64,000 bases of DNA from Paracoccus salsus (GTDB lineage: Bacteria; Pseudomonadota; Alphaproteobacteria; Rhodobacterales; Rhodobacteraceae), in assembly GCF_021556615.1 (NCBI RefSeq), contig NZ_JAKGGD010000006.1, positions 62,001-126,000 on the forward strand, written 5' to 3'. The notes under the pieces are model-generated. The model saw only the letters and a list, made by a program, of their open reading frames with translations. It had not been told where the DNA came from and did no database searches. A program made the translations under genes and the position numbers. Shown one piece after another: positions 25,173 to 34,327 of the stretch (the first letter of the stretch is position 1; each line of letters begins with the position of its first letter).

Positions 25173-26438
25173 ATGACCGACAGCAACGGTCCGGGACCTG
25201 CCGCCAACATGACGGTCGATGGCGACAGGCTTTGGGACAGCATCATGGAGATGGCAAGGATCGGACCCGGAATCGCCGGCGGGAACAATCGCCAGACCCT
25301 GACCGACGCCGATGCCGAGGGGCGGGCCCTGTTCCGGATGTGGTGCGAAGAGGCCGGGATGACCATGGGGCTTGACCGTATGGGCAACATGTTCATGCGC
25401 CACGAGGGGGCCGAGCCGGATCTGGACCCTGTCTATGTGGGCAGCCATCTGGATACCCAGCCGACCGGCGGCAAGTATGACGGGGTGCTGGGCGTGCTGT
25501 CGGGGCTGGAGATCATCCGCTCGATCCGCGACATGGGGATCACCACGCGTCGCCCCGTCGTGGTGGTGAACTGGACAAACGAGGAAGGCACACGTTTCGC
25601 GCCCGCAATGCTGGCCTCGGGCGTGTTCGCCGGCATGCATGACGAGGATTATGCCAACAGCCGCGAGGATGCCGAGGGCAAGACATTCGGCGCCGAGCTG
25701 GACCGGATCGGCTGGCGCGGCGATGAGGAGCCGGGCAAGCGGCCGATCCACGCGATGTTCGAATACCATATCGAGCAAGGCCCGATCCTCGAGGCCGAGG
25801 GCTGTCAGATCGGCGTCGTGACGCATGGCCAGGGGCTGTGGTGGCTGCAGGTGACGCTGGCCGGCAAGGCCGCGCATACGGGCAGCACGCCGATGAACAT
25901 GCGGGTGGATGCGGGACTTGGCATGGCGCGGATCACCGAGGCGGTGAATCGGATCGCCATGGATCATCAGCCAAACGCCGTGGGCGCCGTCGGTCAGGCG
26001 AATGTCTGGCCCAACAGTCGCAACGTGATCCCCGGAAAGGCCGTCTTCACCATCGATTTTCGCAGTCCCGATCTGGACAAGCTGACCTCGATGCGTTCGA
26101 GGCTCGAAGCCGAAGCCGCTGATATCGCAAGGGCGCTGGGGCTGGAAATCGAGATCGAGCCCGTCGGCCATTTCGATCCGGTGACCTTCGATGCGGATCT
26201 GGCCGCGAAGCTGCGCGAGGCCGCCGACCGTCTGGGATACAGCCACATGGATCTTGTCAGCGGCGCCGGCCATGACGCCTGCTGGATCAACCGCGTGGCG
26301 CCGACGGTGATGATCATGTGCCCCTGCGTGGACGGGCTGAGCCATAACGAGGCCGAGGAGATCAGCCCCGAATGGGCGAAGGCGGGCGCTGACGTGCTGC
26401 TGCACGCGGTGCTGGATGCCGCCGAGATTGTCCGCTGA
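25173..26438 (+). CDS. N-carbamoyl-beta-alanine amidase-type Zn hydrolase (M20 family)
   Basis: A 421-residue M20/HyuC-type amidohydrolase. Metal ligands are visible as H92 in VGSHLDTQ, the bridging D103 in GGKYDG and the E137/E138 pair in NWTNEEGTRF, with a later AGHDACW histidine. HTGSTPM marks the dimer-domain loop. In this context the likely reaction is hydrolysis of N-carbamoyl-beta-alanine (or its methyl form from thymine) to the beta-amino acid, CO2 and ammonia. AGGAAGGA precedes the start. It is the first intact gene after the RutR operator. Confidence 0.9.
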   Translation: MTDSNGPGPAANMTVDGDRLWDSIMEMARIGPGIAGGNNRQTLTDADAEGRALFRMWCEEAGMTMGLDRMGNMFMRHEGAEPDLDPVYVGSHLDTQPTGGKYDGVLGVLSGLEIIRSIRDMGITTRRPVVVVNWTNEEGTRFAPAMLASGVFAGMHDEDYANSREDAEGKTFGAELDRIGWRGDEEPGKRPIHAMFEYHIEQGPILEAEGCQIGVVTHGQGLWWLQVTLAGKAAHTGSTPMNMRVDAGLGMARITEAVNRIAMDHQPNAVGAVGQANVWPNSRNVIPGKAVFTIDFRSPDLDKLTSMRSRLEAEAADIARALGLEIEIEPVGHFDPVTFDADLAAKLREAADRLGYSHMDLVSGAGHDACWINRVAPTVMIMCPCVDGLSHNEAEEISPEWAKAGADVLLHAVLDAAEIVR

Positions 26439-26440
26439 CG

Positions 26441-26480
26441 CGGACGCAAGCCGGGGGCGCTGCCCCCGGACCCCCGAGAA
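26441..26480 (-). repeat. Dispersed GC-rich palindrome, variant copy
   Basis: CCGGGGGC and GCCCCCGG form a hairpin flanked by ACCCCC and by GGACGCAAG. It shares the core of three other copies in the window, but the GGACGCAAG flank is in the opposite orientation relative to the core. It lies between the amidase and dihydropyrimidinase genes, inside an operon. Confidence 0.6.
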
Positions 26481-26516
26481 GGGGCGTATTTTTGGTCACG
26501 GAAGAAGAGGTTGGCG

Positions 26517-27968
26517 ATGAGCACGGTCATCAGGGGTGGAACAATCGTCACGGCGGATCTGACCTACAAGGCGGATGTCCTGATCGAAGGCGGCAGGATT
26601 GCGGCGATCGGCGAGGGGCTGGTGGGCGACAAGGTGCTGGACGCCTCGGGTTGCCATGTCATGCCCGGCGGGATCGACCCGCACACGCATCTGGAAATGC
26701 CCTTCATGGGCACCTATTCGGCCGACGATTTCGAAAGCGGCACCCGTGCCGCGCTGGCGGGCGGCACCACGATGGTGGTCGATTTCGCCCTGCCCTCGCC
26801 CGGTCAGGGGCTGCTGGACGCTCTGCAGATGTGGGACAACAAGTCCGGCCGCGCGCATTGCGACTACAGCTATCACATGGCGATCACCTGGTGGGGAGAG
26901 CAGGTCTTCGCCGAGATGCAGGCCGTGGTGGATCGCGGCATCACCAGCTTCAAGCATTTCATGGCCTACAAGGGCGCGCTGATGGTGAACGACGACGAGT
27001 TGTTCGCGTCGTTCCGCCGGGTGGGCGATCTGGGCGGCATTGCCCTGGTCCATGCCGAGAACGGCGATGTGGTGGCCGAGTTGTCCGCCCGCCTGCTGGC
27101 CGAAGGCAATACCGGCCCCGAGGCCCATGCCTATTCGCGCCCCCCTCAGGTCGAGGGCGAGGCCACCAACCGCGCGATCATGGTGGCCGACATGGCGGGG
27201 GTGCCGCTATATGTCGTGCATGTCAGCTGCGAGGACAGCCACGAGGCGATCCGCCGCGCCCGCCAGCAAGGCAAGCGCGTCTGGGGCGAACCTCTGATCC
27301 AGCACCTGACGCTGGATGAAAGCGAATATTTCGACAAGGACTGGGACCACGCGGCGCGGCGGGTCATGTCTCCGCCGTTCCGCGACAAGAAGCATCAGGA
27401 CAGCCTGTGGGCCGGTCTGCAATCGGGCAGCCTGTCGGTCGTGGCCACCGATCATTGCGCCTTCACCACCGAACAGAAACGCCATGGCGTCGGCGACTTC
27501 ACCAGGATCCCGAACGGCACCGGCGGGCTCGAGGACCGGATGCCGATGCTGTGGACGCATGGCGTCGGCACCGGCCGCCTGACCCCGAACGAGTTCGTCG
27601 CCGCCACCTCGACCAACAGCGCCAAGATCCTGGGCATGTATCCTCGAAAGGGCGCGGTGCTGGTCGGCAGTGACGCGGATCTGGTCGTCTGGGACCCCGA
27701 GGCCGAAAAGACCATCAGCGCCGGCAGCCAGCAATCCGCCATCGACTACAACGTCTTCGAGGGCCAGAAGGTCAAGGGCCTGCCGCGCTACACGATCACG
27801 CGCGGCGTCGTCGCCGTGACCGAGGGCAAGGTGGACAGCCGCGAGGGTCACGGCGAATTCGTCCCCCGCGAACCGCGCGGCACGGTGAACCGCGCGCTGT
27901 CGCAATGGAAGGAACTGACCGCACCCCGCCCGGTCGAACGGTCGGGCATCCCGGCGACCGGGGTCTGA
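26517..27968 (+). CDS. hydA: Dihydropyrimidinase
   Basis: A 483-residue cyclic amidohydrolase that opens dihydrouracil or dihydrothymine to the N-carbamoyl beta-amino acid. Binuclear metal ligands are H56 and H58 in DPHTHLE, and the lysine expected to be carboxylated is K152 in FMAYKG. A conserved VATDHCAF carries the catalytic aspartate. The C-terminal YNVFEGQKVKGLPRYTITRG is family-typical. The ATG at 26517 has GAAGAAGAGG directly upstream. It is followed by a pyrimidine-type ABC importer whose first start codon lies 2 nt downstream. Confidence 0.94.
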   Translation: MSTVIRGGTIVTADLTYKADVLIEGGRIAAIGEGLVGDKVLDASGCHVMPGGIDPHTHLEMPFMGTYSADDFESGTRAALAGGTTMVVDFALPSPGQGLLDALQMWDNKSGRAHCDYSYHMAITWWGEQVFAEMQAVVDRGITSFKHFMAYKGALMVNDDELFASFRRVGDLGGIALVHAENGDVVAELSARLLAEGNTGPEAHAYSRPPQVEGEATNRAIMVADMAGVPLYVVHVSCEDSHEAIRRARQQGKRVWGEPLIQHLTLDESEYFDKDWDHAARRVMSPPFRDKKHQDSLWAGLQSGSLSVVATDHCAFTTEQKRHGVGDFTRIPNGTGGLEDRMPMLWTHGVGTGRLTPNEFVAATSTNSAKILGMYPRKGAVLVGSDADLVVWDPEAEKTISAGSQQSAIDYNVFEGQKVKGLPRYTITRGVVAVTEGKVDSREGHGEFVPREPRGTVNRALSQWKELTAPRPVERSGIPATGV

Positions 27969-27970
27969 TC

Positions 27971-28750
27971 TTGAGCCAGCCGGTCATCAGGGCGAACGCG
28001 GTCGGGCTGACCTTCCAGACCGCCGACGGACCCGTTCACGCGCTGAAGGATGTGGATCTGACCATCAACAAGGGCGATTTCGTCAGCTTCATCGGTCCGT
28101 CGGGCTGCGGCAAGACCACCTTCCTGCGCGCGATCGCCGCATTGGAGACACCCACTTCGGGTCAGCTGACCGTCAATGGCATGGACCCGGATGCGGCGCG
28201 GCGCGCGCGCGCCTATGGCTATGTCTTTCAGGCGCCCGGGCTTTATCCCTGGCGCACGATCGCCGGCAATATCAGCCTGCCGCTGGAGATCATGGGGTTT
28301 TCCAGGGCCGATCGGGCCGAGCGCGTCGCCCGCGTGCTGGATCTGGTCGATCTGGCGGGGTTCGGCGGCAAGTTCCCCTGGCAATTGTCGGGCGGGATGC
28401 AGCAGCGCGCCAGCATCGCCCGCGCGCTGGCCTTCGACGCCGACATCCTGCTGATGGACGAGCCCTTCGGGGCGCTGGACGAGATCGTGCGCGACCGGCT
28501 GAACCAGGCGTTGCTTGAATTATGGGCCAAGACCGGCAAGACCATCGGCTTCGTCACCCACTCGATCCCCGAGGCGGTCTATCTGTCCACGCGGATCGTC
28601 GTGATGTCGCCCCGGCCCGGCCGGATCACGCGCGTCATCGACAGCCCGCTGCCCGCCAGCCGCCCGCTGGACATCCGCGACACGCCCGAATTCATCGCGC
28701 TGGCCCATGAGGTCCGCGAGGGCCTGCGCGAGGGGCACAGCTATGACTGA
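27971..28750 (+). CDS. ABC transporter ATP-binding protein (pyrimidine-type, NrtD/SsuB/ThiZ group), TTG start
   Basis: ATPase of 259 residues for a small-molecule importer of the nitrate/sulfonate/taurine/thiamine-precursor class. Walker A is GPSGCGKTT, the signature is LSGGMQQRASIARAL, and Walker B is ILLMDEPFGALDE. The only start that fits the gene junction is TTG at 27971, with a GGGG run 7 nt upstream and the hydA stop just before. Association with uracil catabolic genes suggests uptake of uracil, thymine or a related base; that is inferred. Confidence 0.88.
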   Translation: MSQPVIRANAVGLTFQTADGPVHALKDVDLTINKGDFVSFIGPSGCGKTTFLRAIAALETPTSGQLTVNGMDPDAARRARAYGYVFQAPGLYPWRTIAGNISLPLEIMGFSRADRAERVARVLDLVDLAGFGGKFPWQLSGGMQQRASIARALAFDADILLMDEPFGALDEIVRDRLNQALLELWAKTGKTIGFVTHSIPEAVYLSTRIVVMSPRPGRITRVIDSPLPASRPLDIRDTPEFIALAHEVREGLREGHSYD

Positions 28751-29663
28751 CATGGCCATCGGCGGGATGCGTGGCGGCGGAATGTTGCGGCGCGCGGCCA
28801 GCGGCGGCGTCCTGCCGATCCTGACCGTGCTTCTGGTGATCGTGATGGTCTGGTATGTCGCGGCGGTCGGCATGAACGCGCAATGGGTTCGCGATCAGGC
28901 CGCGCGCAGCGGCGCGGTGCTGGAAACAGGCGAATTCGTCCGCCAGACCCTGACGCTGGACAGGCCGGTTCTGCCCGCTCCGCACCAGGTTGCGGCGGGG
29001 CTGTGGGACGGGATCGCCGGCCAGAAGATCACCTCGAAGCGCAGCCTTGTCTGGCATGGCTGGGTCACGCTTTCGGCGACGCTGGCCGGTTTTGGCATCG
29101 GCACGCTGGCGGGCATCCTGCTGGCGGTCGGCATCGTGCACAACCGGGCCATGGACCAGTCGCTGATGCCCTGGGCCGTCGCCAGCCAGACCGTGCCGAT
29201 CCTGGCCATCGCGCCGATGGTGATCGTGGTGTTTGCCAGCGCCGGCATCACCGGGCTTCTGCCAAAGGCGATCATCGCGGCCTGGCTGTCGTTCTTTCCG
29301 GTGCTGGTCGGCATGGTCAAGGGGTTGCGGACGCCCGAGGCGATGCAGATGGACCTGATGCGGTCGTGGAGCGCATCACCCGCGCAGCGCTTCTGGCGGC
29401 TGCGCCTGCCCTCGTCGATGCCCTATCTGTTCGCCAGTCTCAAGGTCGCGATCGCCGCCGCGCTGGTCGGCACCATCGTTGGCGAATTGCCGGCCGGCGC
29501 CAGTTCCGGCCTGGGCGCGCGGCTGCTGTCGGGCAGCTACTATGGGCAGACCGTGCAAATCTGGTCGGCCCTGTTCACCGCCGCCGCGCTGGCCGGGGGG
29601 CTGGTCCTGCTGATCGGGCTGCTGGAACGGCTTACGCTGCGGCGCATGGGACTGGCGCGATGA
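28743..29663 (+). CDS. ABC transporter permease (pyrimidine importer) 1
   Basis: Membrane subunit of 306 residues (BPD_transp_1). The first helix is at about 15-40 and a periplasmic stretch follows. The EAA loop DLMRSWSASPAQRFWRLRLPS sits near residue 210. It overlaps the ATPase gene by 8 nt and the second permease by 4 nt (ATGA), so all are made together. Confidence 0.88.
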   Translation: MTDMAIGGMRGGGMLRRAASGGVLPILTVLLVIVMVWYVAAVGMNAQWVRDQAARSGAVLETGEFVRQTLTLDRPVLPAPHQVAAGLWDGIAGQKITSKRSLVWHGWVTLSATLAGFGIGTLAGILLAVGIVHNRAMDQSLMPWAVASQTVPILAIAPMVIVVFASAGITGLLPKAIIAAWLSFFPVLVGMVKGLRTPEAMQMDLMRSWSASPAQRFWRLRLPSSMPYLFASLKVAIAAALVGTIVGELPAGASSGLGARLLSGSYYGQTVQIWSALFTAAALAGGLVLLIGLLERLTLRRMGLAR

Positions 29664-30502
29664 ACGCGCTGCCGATCCTTGCGGTCTGGCTGGGCGGATG
29701 GGCCCTGAATGTCTGGCTCGCCCGGATCGACACCCGCGCCTCGCGGCTGCTGGTCGCGCTGATCTTTGGCGCCACGCTGCTGCTGGTCTGGGAAATGATC
29801 GTCACGCTCTACGGCGTGCCGACGGTCATCCTGCCCGCGCCCAGCCAGATCGGGGCAAGCGTTGCCGCGAATGGCTCGATCCTGTGGACCGATTTCGTGC
29901 AGACGATCCTCAAGGGCGCACTGAGCGGCTGGCTGATCGGAGGATCGGCCGCGATCCTGACCGCCATCGCCATCGATCGCAGCCCTTTTCTGCAACGCGG
30001 CCTGCTGCCGATCGGAAACTTCGTCGCCGCGCTGCCGATCGTCGGCATCGCCCCGATCCTGGTGATGTGGTTCGGGTTCGACTGGCAGTCCAAGGCCGCG
30101 GTGGTGGTGGTGATGGTGTTCTTCCCGATCCTTGTGAACATGGTCGCGGGGCTTGCCGCCACTGATCCCATGCAGCGCGACCTGATGGCGACATGGGCGG
30201 CGCCCTATGGCGCGTCGCTTTGGAAGCTGCGGCTGCCGGCGGCCATGCCGTTCCTGTTCAACGGTCTCAAGATCACCACCACGCTGGCCCTGATCGGCGC
30301 GATCGTGGCCGAATTCTTCGGCAGCCCGACGCGCGGCATGGGGTTTCGCATCTCGACCGCCGTGGGCCAGCTGGACCTGCCGCTTGTCTGGGCGGAGATC
30401 CTTGTAGCGGCGATCGCGGGGACGTTGTTCTATGGCGTCGTCGCGCTGATCGAGAAGAAGGTGACCTTCTGGCACCCGTCGCAGCGCAATCAACGGGGCT
30501 GA
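29660..30502 (+). CDS. ABC transporter permease (pyrimidine importer) 2
   Basis: Second permease, 280 residues with about six helices; the EAA loop is DLMATWAAPYGASLWKLRLPA. The start at 29660 overlaps the preceding stop. The same frame is open far upstream to 28883, but that portion is Arg/Gly-rich antiphase sequence without membrane helices. Confidence 0.88.
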   Translation: MNALPILAVWLGGWALNVWLARIDTRASRLLVALIFGATLLLVWEMIVTLYGVPTVILPAPSQIGASVAANGSILWTDFVQTILKGALSGWLIGGSAAILTAIAIDRSPFLQRGLLPIGNFVAALPIVGIAPILVMWFGFDWQSKAAVVVVMVFFPILVNMVAGLAATDPMQRDLMATWAAPYGASLWKLRLPAAMPFLFNGLKITTTLALIGAIVAEFFGSPTRGMGFRISTAVGQLDLPLVWAEILVAAIAGTLFYGVVALIEKKVTFWHPSQRNQRG

Positions 30503-30524
30503 GCCCCCAACAGGAGAGTGGATC

Positions 30525-31511
30525 ATGAAGAAACGGATGCTATCGGTCGGAGCCTTCGCCCTGATGAGCGGCGGCGCCCATGCGGCGGACGAGCTGAGCT
30601 TGCAGCTGAAATGGGTCACCCAGGCCCAGTTCGCAGGCTATTACGTGGCCCAGGACAAGGGCTTCTACGAGGAGGAGGATCTTGACGTCACCATCAAGCC
30701 CGGCGGTCCGGACATCGCGCCGACGCAGGTGCTGGCCGGGGGCGGTGCCGATGTGACCGTCGAATGGATGCCCGCGGCGCTGGCGGCCCGCGAAAAGGGC
30801 CTGCCGATCGTCAACATCGCCCAGCCCTTCAAGTCCTCGGGGATGATGCTGACCTGCCTCAAGGAATCGGGCATCACCGACCCCAAGGCCGACTTTCCGG
30901 GCAAGACGCTGGGGGTCTGGTTCTTCGGCAACGAGTATCCCTTTCTCAGCTGGATGAACCATCTCGAAATCCCGACCGAGGGCGGTCCCGACGGCGTGAC
31001 CGTGCTGAAGCAGGGGTTCAACGTCGATCCGCTGCTGCAAAAGCAGGCGGCCTGCATCAGCACCATGACCTACAACGAATACGGCCAGGTGCTGGACGCG
31101 GGCTTGACCGAGGACGATCTCGTCACCTTCAAATACGAGGACCAGGGCGTCGCCACGCTGGAGGACGGGCTCTACACGCTGGAACAGAACCTTCAGGACC
31201 CGGCGATGGTGGACAAGCTGGTCCGGTTCGTGCGCGCCAGCATGAAAGGCTGGAAATACGCCGAGGAAAACCCCGAAGAGGCGGCCGAGATCGTGCTTGA
31301 AAATGACGAGACCGGCGCCCAGACCATCGAACACCAGACCCGCATGATGGGCGAGGTCGCCAAGCTGACCGCAGGCTCGGACGGCGCTCTGGACGAGGCG
31401 GATTATCAGCGCACCGTCGATACGCTGCTGGCCGGCGGCTCGGACCCGGTCATTTCCCAGGCGCCCGAAGGCGCCTGGACCCACGACATCACGGACCAGG
31501 CGTTGAACTGA
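30525..31511 (+). CDS. ABC transporter periplasmic binding protein, NMT1/THI5-like
   Basis: A 328-residue receptor with signal peptide MKKRMLSVGAFALMSGGAHA. The mature start LSLQLKWVTQAQFAGYYVAQDKG is the hallmark of NMT1/THI5-like proteins that bind pyrimidine or related heterocycles. AGGAGAG precedes the ATG. Last gene of the importer, closed by a strong terminator. Ligand identity is inferred from neighbours only. Confidence 0.9.
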   Translation: MKKRMLSVGAFALMSGGAHAADELSLQLKWVTQAQFAGYYVAQDKGFYEEEDLDVTIKPGGPDIAPTQVLAGGGADVTVEWMPAALAAREKGLPIVNIAQPFKSSGMMLTCLKESGITDPKADFPGKTLGVWFFGNEYPFLSWMNHLEIPTEGGPDGVTVLKQGFNVDPLLQKQAACISTMTYNEYGQVLDAGLTEDDLVTFKYEDQGVATLEDGLYTLEQNLQDPAMVDKLVRFVRASMKGWKYAEENPEEAAEIVLENDETGAQTIEHQTRMMGEVAKLTAGSDGALDEADYQRTVDTLLAGGSDPVISQAPEGAWTHDITDQALN

Positions 31512-31550
31512 TCCGGCGCGATTCCTGCGCCGACATGCGCGGGACCGGGT

Positions 31551-31580
31551 GGGGGGGGCAGGCGCGCCCCCCCCTTTTTT
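31551..31580 (+). terminator. Rho-independent terminator of the pyrimidine catabolic/import operon
   Basis: Eight G paired with eight C around an 8-nt loop are followed by TTTTTT, 40 nt after the binding-protein stop codon. Confidence 0.9.
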
Positions 31581-31627
31581 CATGTCACGCCCTTGCGCCG
31601 ATCCGGATCAGGGGGCACAGCACGCGG

Positions 31628-32230
31628 ATGAGCGACACGCAACGCAAGCACAGCATGATCGAGGATGCGCAGGGCATCGCCTTCGGCAGCTTCATGGCCG
31701 CCGCGGGTGTCCTGCTGCTGACCCATCTGGGATTCGTCACCGGTCAGACGGCCGGCATGGCCATCCTGATCGCCTATGCCACCGGGTGGGAATTCGGCCC
31801 GGTCTTCTTCGTGATCAACCTGCCCTTCTACTGGCTGGGCTGGCGTCGTTTCGGACCGCGTTTCGTTGCGAAAAGCTTTGCGGCGGTGGCGCTGCTGTCG
31901 GCCTTCAGCATGGTGCTGCCCGCGCATCTGCACTTCGGGCCTATCCATCCGGCCGTGGGCGCGGTCCTGATCGGATGCCTGACCGGGGCCGGGCTTCTGG
32001 CGCTGTTTCGCCACGGATCGTCGCTTGGCGGGGTCGGGATCGTCGGGCTGTATATCCAGGACGCGACCGGGTTCCGCGCCGGCTGGGTGCAGCTGATCTT
32101 CGACGCCGGGCTGTTCCTGATCGCGTTCATGCTGCGCGACCCGATCACCGTGGCGTGGAGCTTTCTGGGCGCGATCGTGCTGAACCTGGTGATCGCGGTC
32201 AATCATCGCCGCGACCGCTACATCGTCTGA
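31628..32230 (+). CDS. YitT family membrane protein
   Basis: A 200-residue integral membrane protein of the YitT/DUF161 family with five to six predicted helices (for example GIAFGSFMAAAGVLLLTHLGF and VFFVINLPFYWLGW). The family is of unknown, possibly transport-related, function. The start at 31628 falls just before the conserved region. It follows the terminator of the pyrimidine operon, so its own promoter is expected. A role in pyrimidine use is not shown. Confidence 0.82.
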   Translation: MSDTQRKHSMIEDAQGIAFGSFMAAAGVLLLTHLGFVTGQTAGMAILIAYATGWEFGPVFFVINLPFYWLGWRRFGPRFVAKSFAAVALLSAFSMVLPAHLHFGPIHPAVGAVLIGCLTGAGLLALFRHGSSLGGVGIVGLYIQDATGFRAGWVQLIFDAGLFLIAFMLRDPITVAWSFLGAIVLNLVIAVNHRRDRYIV

Positions 32231-32288
32231 GGGCGGGCGAAGGGGGCGCGGCGCTGATGCGGCCCCTTCGCCCTGGTTCGGCGCGCGG

Positions 32289-33101
32289 TCAGCGCGCGGT
32301 TTCGCGGATCACCTCGCCGGCCGGATCGACCTCCAGCGTGACCGCCTCGCCCGCGGGGTTGGTGGCATCGACCAGCAGCCGAGGCCCGGCCGGACGTGGT
32401 GCGGCAAGCTCGGTGTATCCGGCACCGCCCAGGCGTTCGTTCAGCGCCTGGCGGTCGATCGGCGGCATCCCGCGCAGGCCATCCGGGCTGCGGCGTCCCT
32501 CGGGACCGCCGCGCATCTCGTCCCCGACACCGCGCATCTGGCGATCGCCGCCCTTGCCGTTCCAGGCGCCGTGATCCCCGCCCCGGCCCTCGCGATGCCC
32601 GCCCATGCCGCGCTTGCCGCGTTTCCCGTGATCGTCCTCATCCCGGCCAAAGCGCAGCAGGCGCCCGTCCTGGTCAAAGCCTGCCCGCAGATCGGTTCCA
32701 TCCGCATCCTCGCCCGAGACCATGAAGCGACCGTCGCGACCGCCCACCCGCTCGATCTGCGCGAATTGCGTCAGGATGTCGTTGTCGCGCACGGTTTGCG
32801 GCAGCAATGCCTCAAGCAGCGGTTGCGGCATCGCGATGTCATCAACCTCGACCATGACCAGGTCGTTGCGGTCATTCACAAGCGCCTCGATCTCGCCGCC
32901 GCCCGGCAGATCGCCCTCGATCTTGCGGCCGCCGCGCGGTCCCTGCCGGATCTGGACAGCCTCCAGGTTCAGCGCGCGCAGCGCCGCGGGCAGATCATCG
33001 GCGGCGGTGACCGGTGCGGTGCCCTGCGCCAGCGCCGCATGGCCCAGTCCGGCAACCAGAGCCAGCGTTGCCGCCGAGATCTTCAGGATGTTTCTGCTCA
33101 T
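32289..33101 (-). CDS. Exported PepSY-like protein with Arg/Gly/Asp-rich linker
   Basis: A 270-residue exported protein. The signal peptide (about 1-25, ending AALAQ) is followed by a PepSY-like segment (LRALNLEAVQIRQGPRGGRK onward), then a highly charged Gly/Arg/His/Asp linker at about 150-210. A second short PepSY-like piece (LLVDATNPAGEAVTLEVDP) lies at the C-terminus. PepSY domains bind or inhibit proteases and sensor kinases. It is divergent from a second PepSY gene that is linked to a two-component system. Exact function unknown. Confidence 0.7.
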   Translation of the reverse strand: MSRNILKISAATLALVAGLGHAALAQGTAPVTAADDLPAALRALNLEAVQIRQGPRGGRKIEGDLPGGGEIEALVNDRNDLVMVEVDDIAMPQPLLEALLPQTVRDNDILTQFAQIERVGGRDGRFMVSGEDADGTDLRAGFDQDGRLLRFGRDEDDHGKRGKRGMGGHREGRGGDHGAWNGKGGDRQMRGVGDEMRGGPEGRRSPDGLRGMPPIDRQALNERLGGAGYTELAAPRPAGPRLLVDATNPAGEAVTLEVDPAGEVIRETAR

Positions 33102-33241
33102 GTCGGTTTTCCCTTCTTGTGTTCAGGTCGGGCAGGACCAACGTCCCGCCACACGAATCGGGTTCTAGACGAACAAGGCCGAACGGAACGCCAACGGTTC
33201 GTTTGGTTTCCATTTGGGCGGATCGGCGCATAGATGGTCCC

Positions 33242-33664
33242 ATGCAAGCGCGCCATGGTATCCCGATCATCCTGCTGGCTCTGGCCCTGACCGGCTGGAC
33301 CCTGAGCGGGCACGGATCGGATCGGCTGCTGCGACATGCGCTGCCCTCGCCCATGCTGTCGCCGGTGTGGGCGGATGAGTTTCGGCCCCTGCCGTTCCAT
33401 GAGCTTGCCGAAAGCCTGGGCGATCGCTATCGGGGCCGTCTGGTCGGCGCCCGGATTGCCGCACCCAGGCCCTGGGAACGCGACCTCGGCGCGGCGCTTG
33501 TCTATGAGTTCCGGCTGGTCACGCCACAGCGCAACCTGTTGCGGGTCCGGATGGACGCCCGGAGCGGGCGATTCCTCGAGGTCGCCGGACGTGGCCAGCT
33601 GGACGCCTTGCGTCGCACCGGCGAGGAACGCGACGGTCGAGACCGTGATGTTGACGAGGATTGA
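33242..33664 (+). CDS. PepSY-domain membrane-anchored protein
   Basis: A 140-residue protein with an N-terminal hydrophobic anchor or signal (GIPIILLALALTGWTL) and a PepSY domain at about 55-125, with the typical pattern VYEFRLVTPQRNLLRVRMD followed by GRFLEVAG. The tail is very charged. Its stop is followed directly by the start of the response regulator, so it is part of a three-gene operon and probably modulates the kinase from the periplasm (inferred). Confidence 0.75.
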   Translation: MQARHGIPIILLALALTGWTLSGHGSDRLLRHALPSPMLSPVWADEFRPLPFHELAESLGDRYRGRLVGARIAAPRPWERDLGAALVYEFRLVTPQRNLLRVRMDARSGRFLEVAGRGQLDALRRTGEERDGRDRDVDED

Positions 33665-34327
33665 ATGCGCGCATTGATTGTCGAGGACGATTCCTTGCTG
33701 TCCAGCCAGCTTGCAACGGCGATGCAGGCGGCGGGCTTCGTGACCGATCGGGCGAGCGACGGCACGGAGGGAGAGTTTCTGGGTGCCACCGAAAGCTATG
33801 ACGTGGCGATCCTGGACCTGGGTCTGCCGGGCCTGCCGGGGATCGAGGTGCTGACCCGCTGGCGCGATCAGGGAATTACCATGCCCGTCCTGATCCTGAC
33901 CGCGCGCGGCGACTGGACCGACAAGGTGGCCGGGTTTCGTGCCGGCGCGGATGACTATGCCGTGAAACCCTTTCGGCTGGACGAGGTGGTGCTTCGCGCG
34001 CAGACCCTGATCCGCCGCGCGGCCGGCCATGCGCGGCCGGTGATCGCGGCCGGCCCGCTGAAACTGGACAGCCAGCTGGGTGTCATCACCCGCGACGGGA
34101 CAGCCCTGAAGCTGACCGCTTTCGAGACGCGCATCCTGTCCTATCTGATGCATCATCAGAACCGGATCGTCAGCCGGACCGAGCTGTCCGAGCATCTTTA
34201 CGAGGCCGAGACCGACCGCGACTTCAAATCCATCGAGGTCGTGATCGGACGGCTTCGCCGCAAGGTCGGGGACGGCCTTATCGAGACAAGGCGCGGCGAA
34301 GGCTATGTGCTGCGGGCCGTCGGCTGA
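33665..34327 (+). CDS. OmpR/PhoB-family response regulator
   Basis: A 220-residue two-component regulator. The receiver has the acidic pocket E7-D8-D9, phosphoacceptor D51 (VAILDLGLPG), ILTAR and DYAVKPF. The C-terminal winged helix runs from about 125 (LTAFETRILSYLMHHQNRIVSR, RLRRKVGDG). It is closest in pattern to PhoP/FeuP-like regulators. It starts directly after the PepSY gene, and its stop overlaps the kinase start by one base. Confidence 0.93.
   Translation: MRALIVEDDSLLSSQLATAMQAAGFVTDRASDGTEGEFLGATESYDVAILDLGLPGLPGIEVLTRWRDQGITMPVLILTARGDWTDKVAGFRAGADDYAVKPFRLDEVVLRAQTLIRRAAGHARPVIAAGPLKLDSQLGVITRDGTALKLTAFETRILSYLMHHQNRIVSRTELSEHLYEAETDRDFKSIEVVIGRLRRKVGDGLIETRRGEGYVLRAVG

Noticed and set aside
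31551..31580. G8/C8 hairpin as a further copy of the dispersed palindrome
   Set aside because: It lacks the CCGG core and the CGCGGGACGCAA flank and has a six-T tail, so it is an ordinary terminator.
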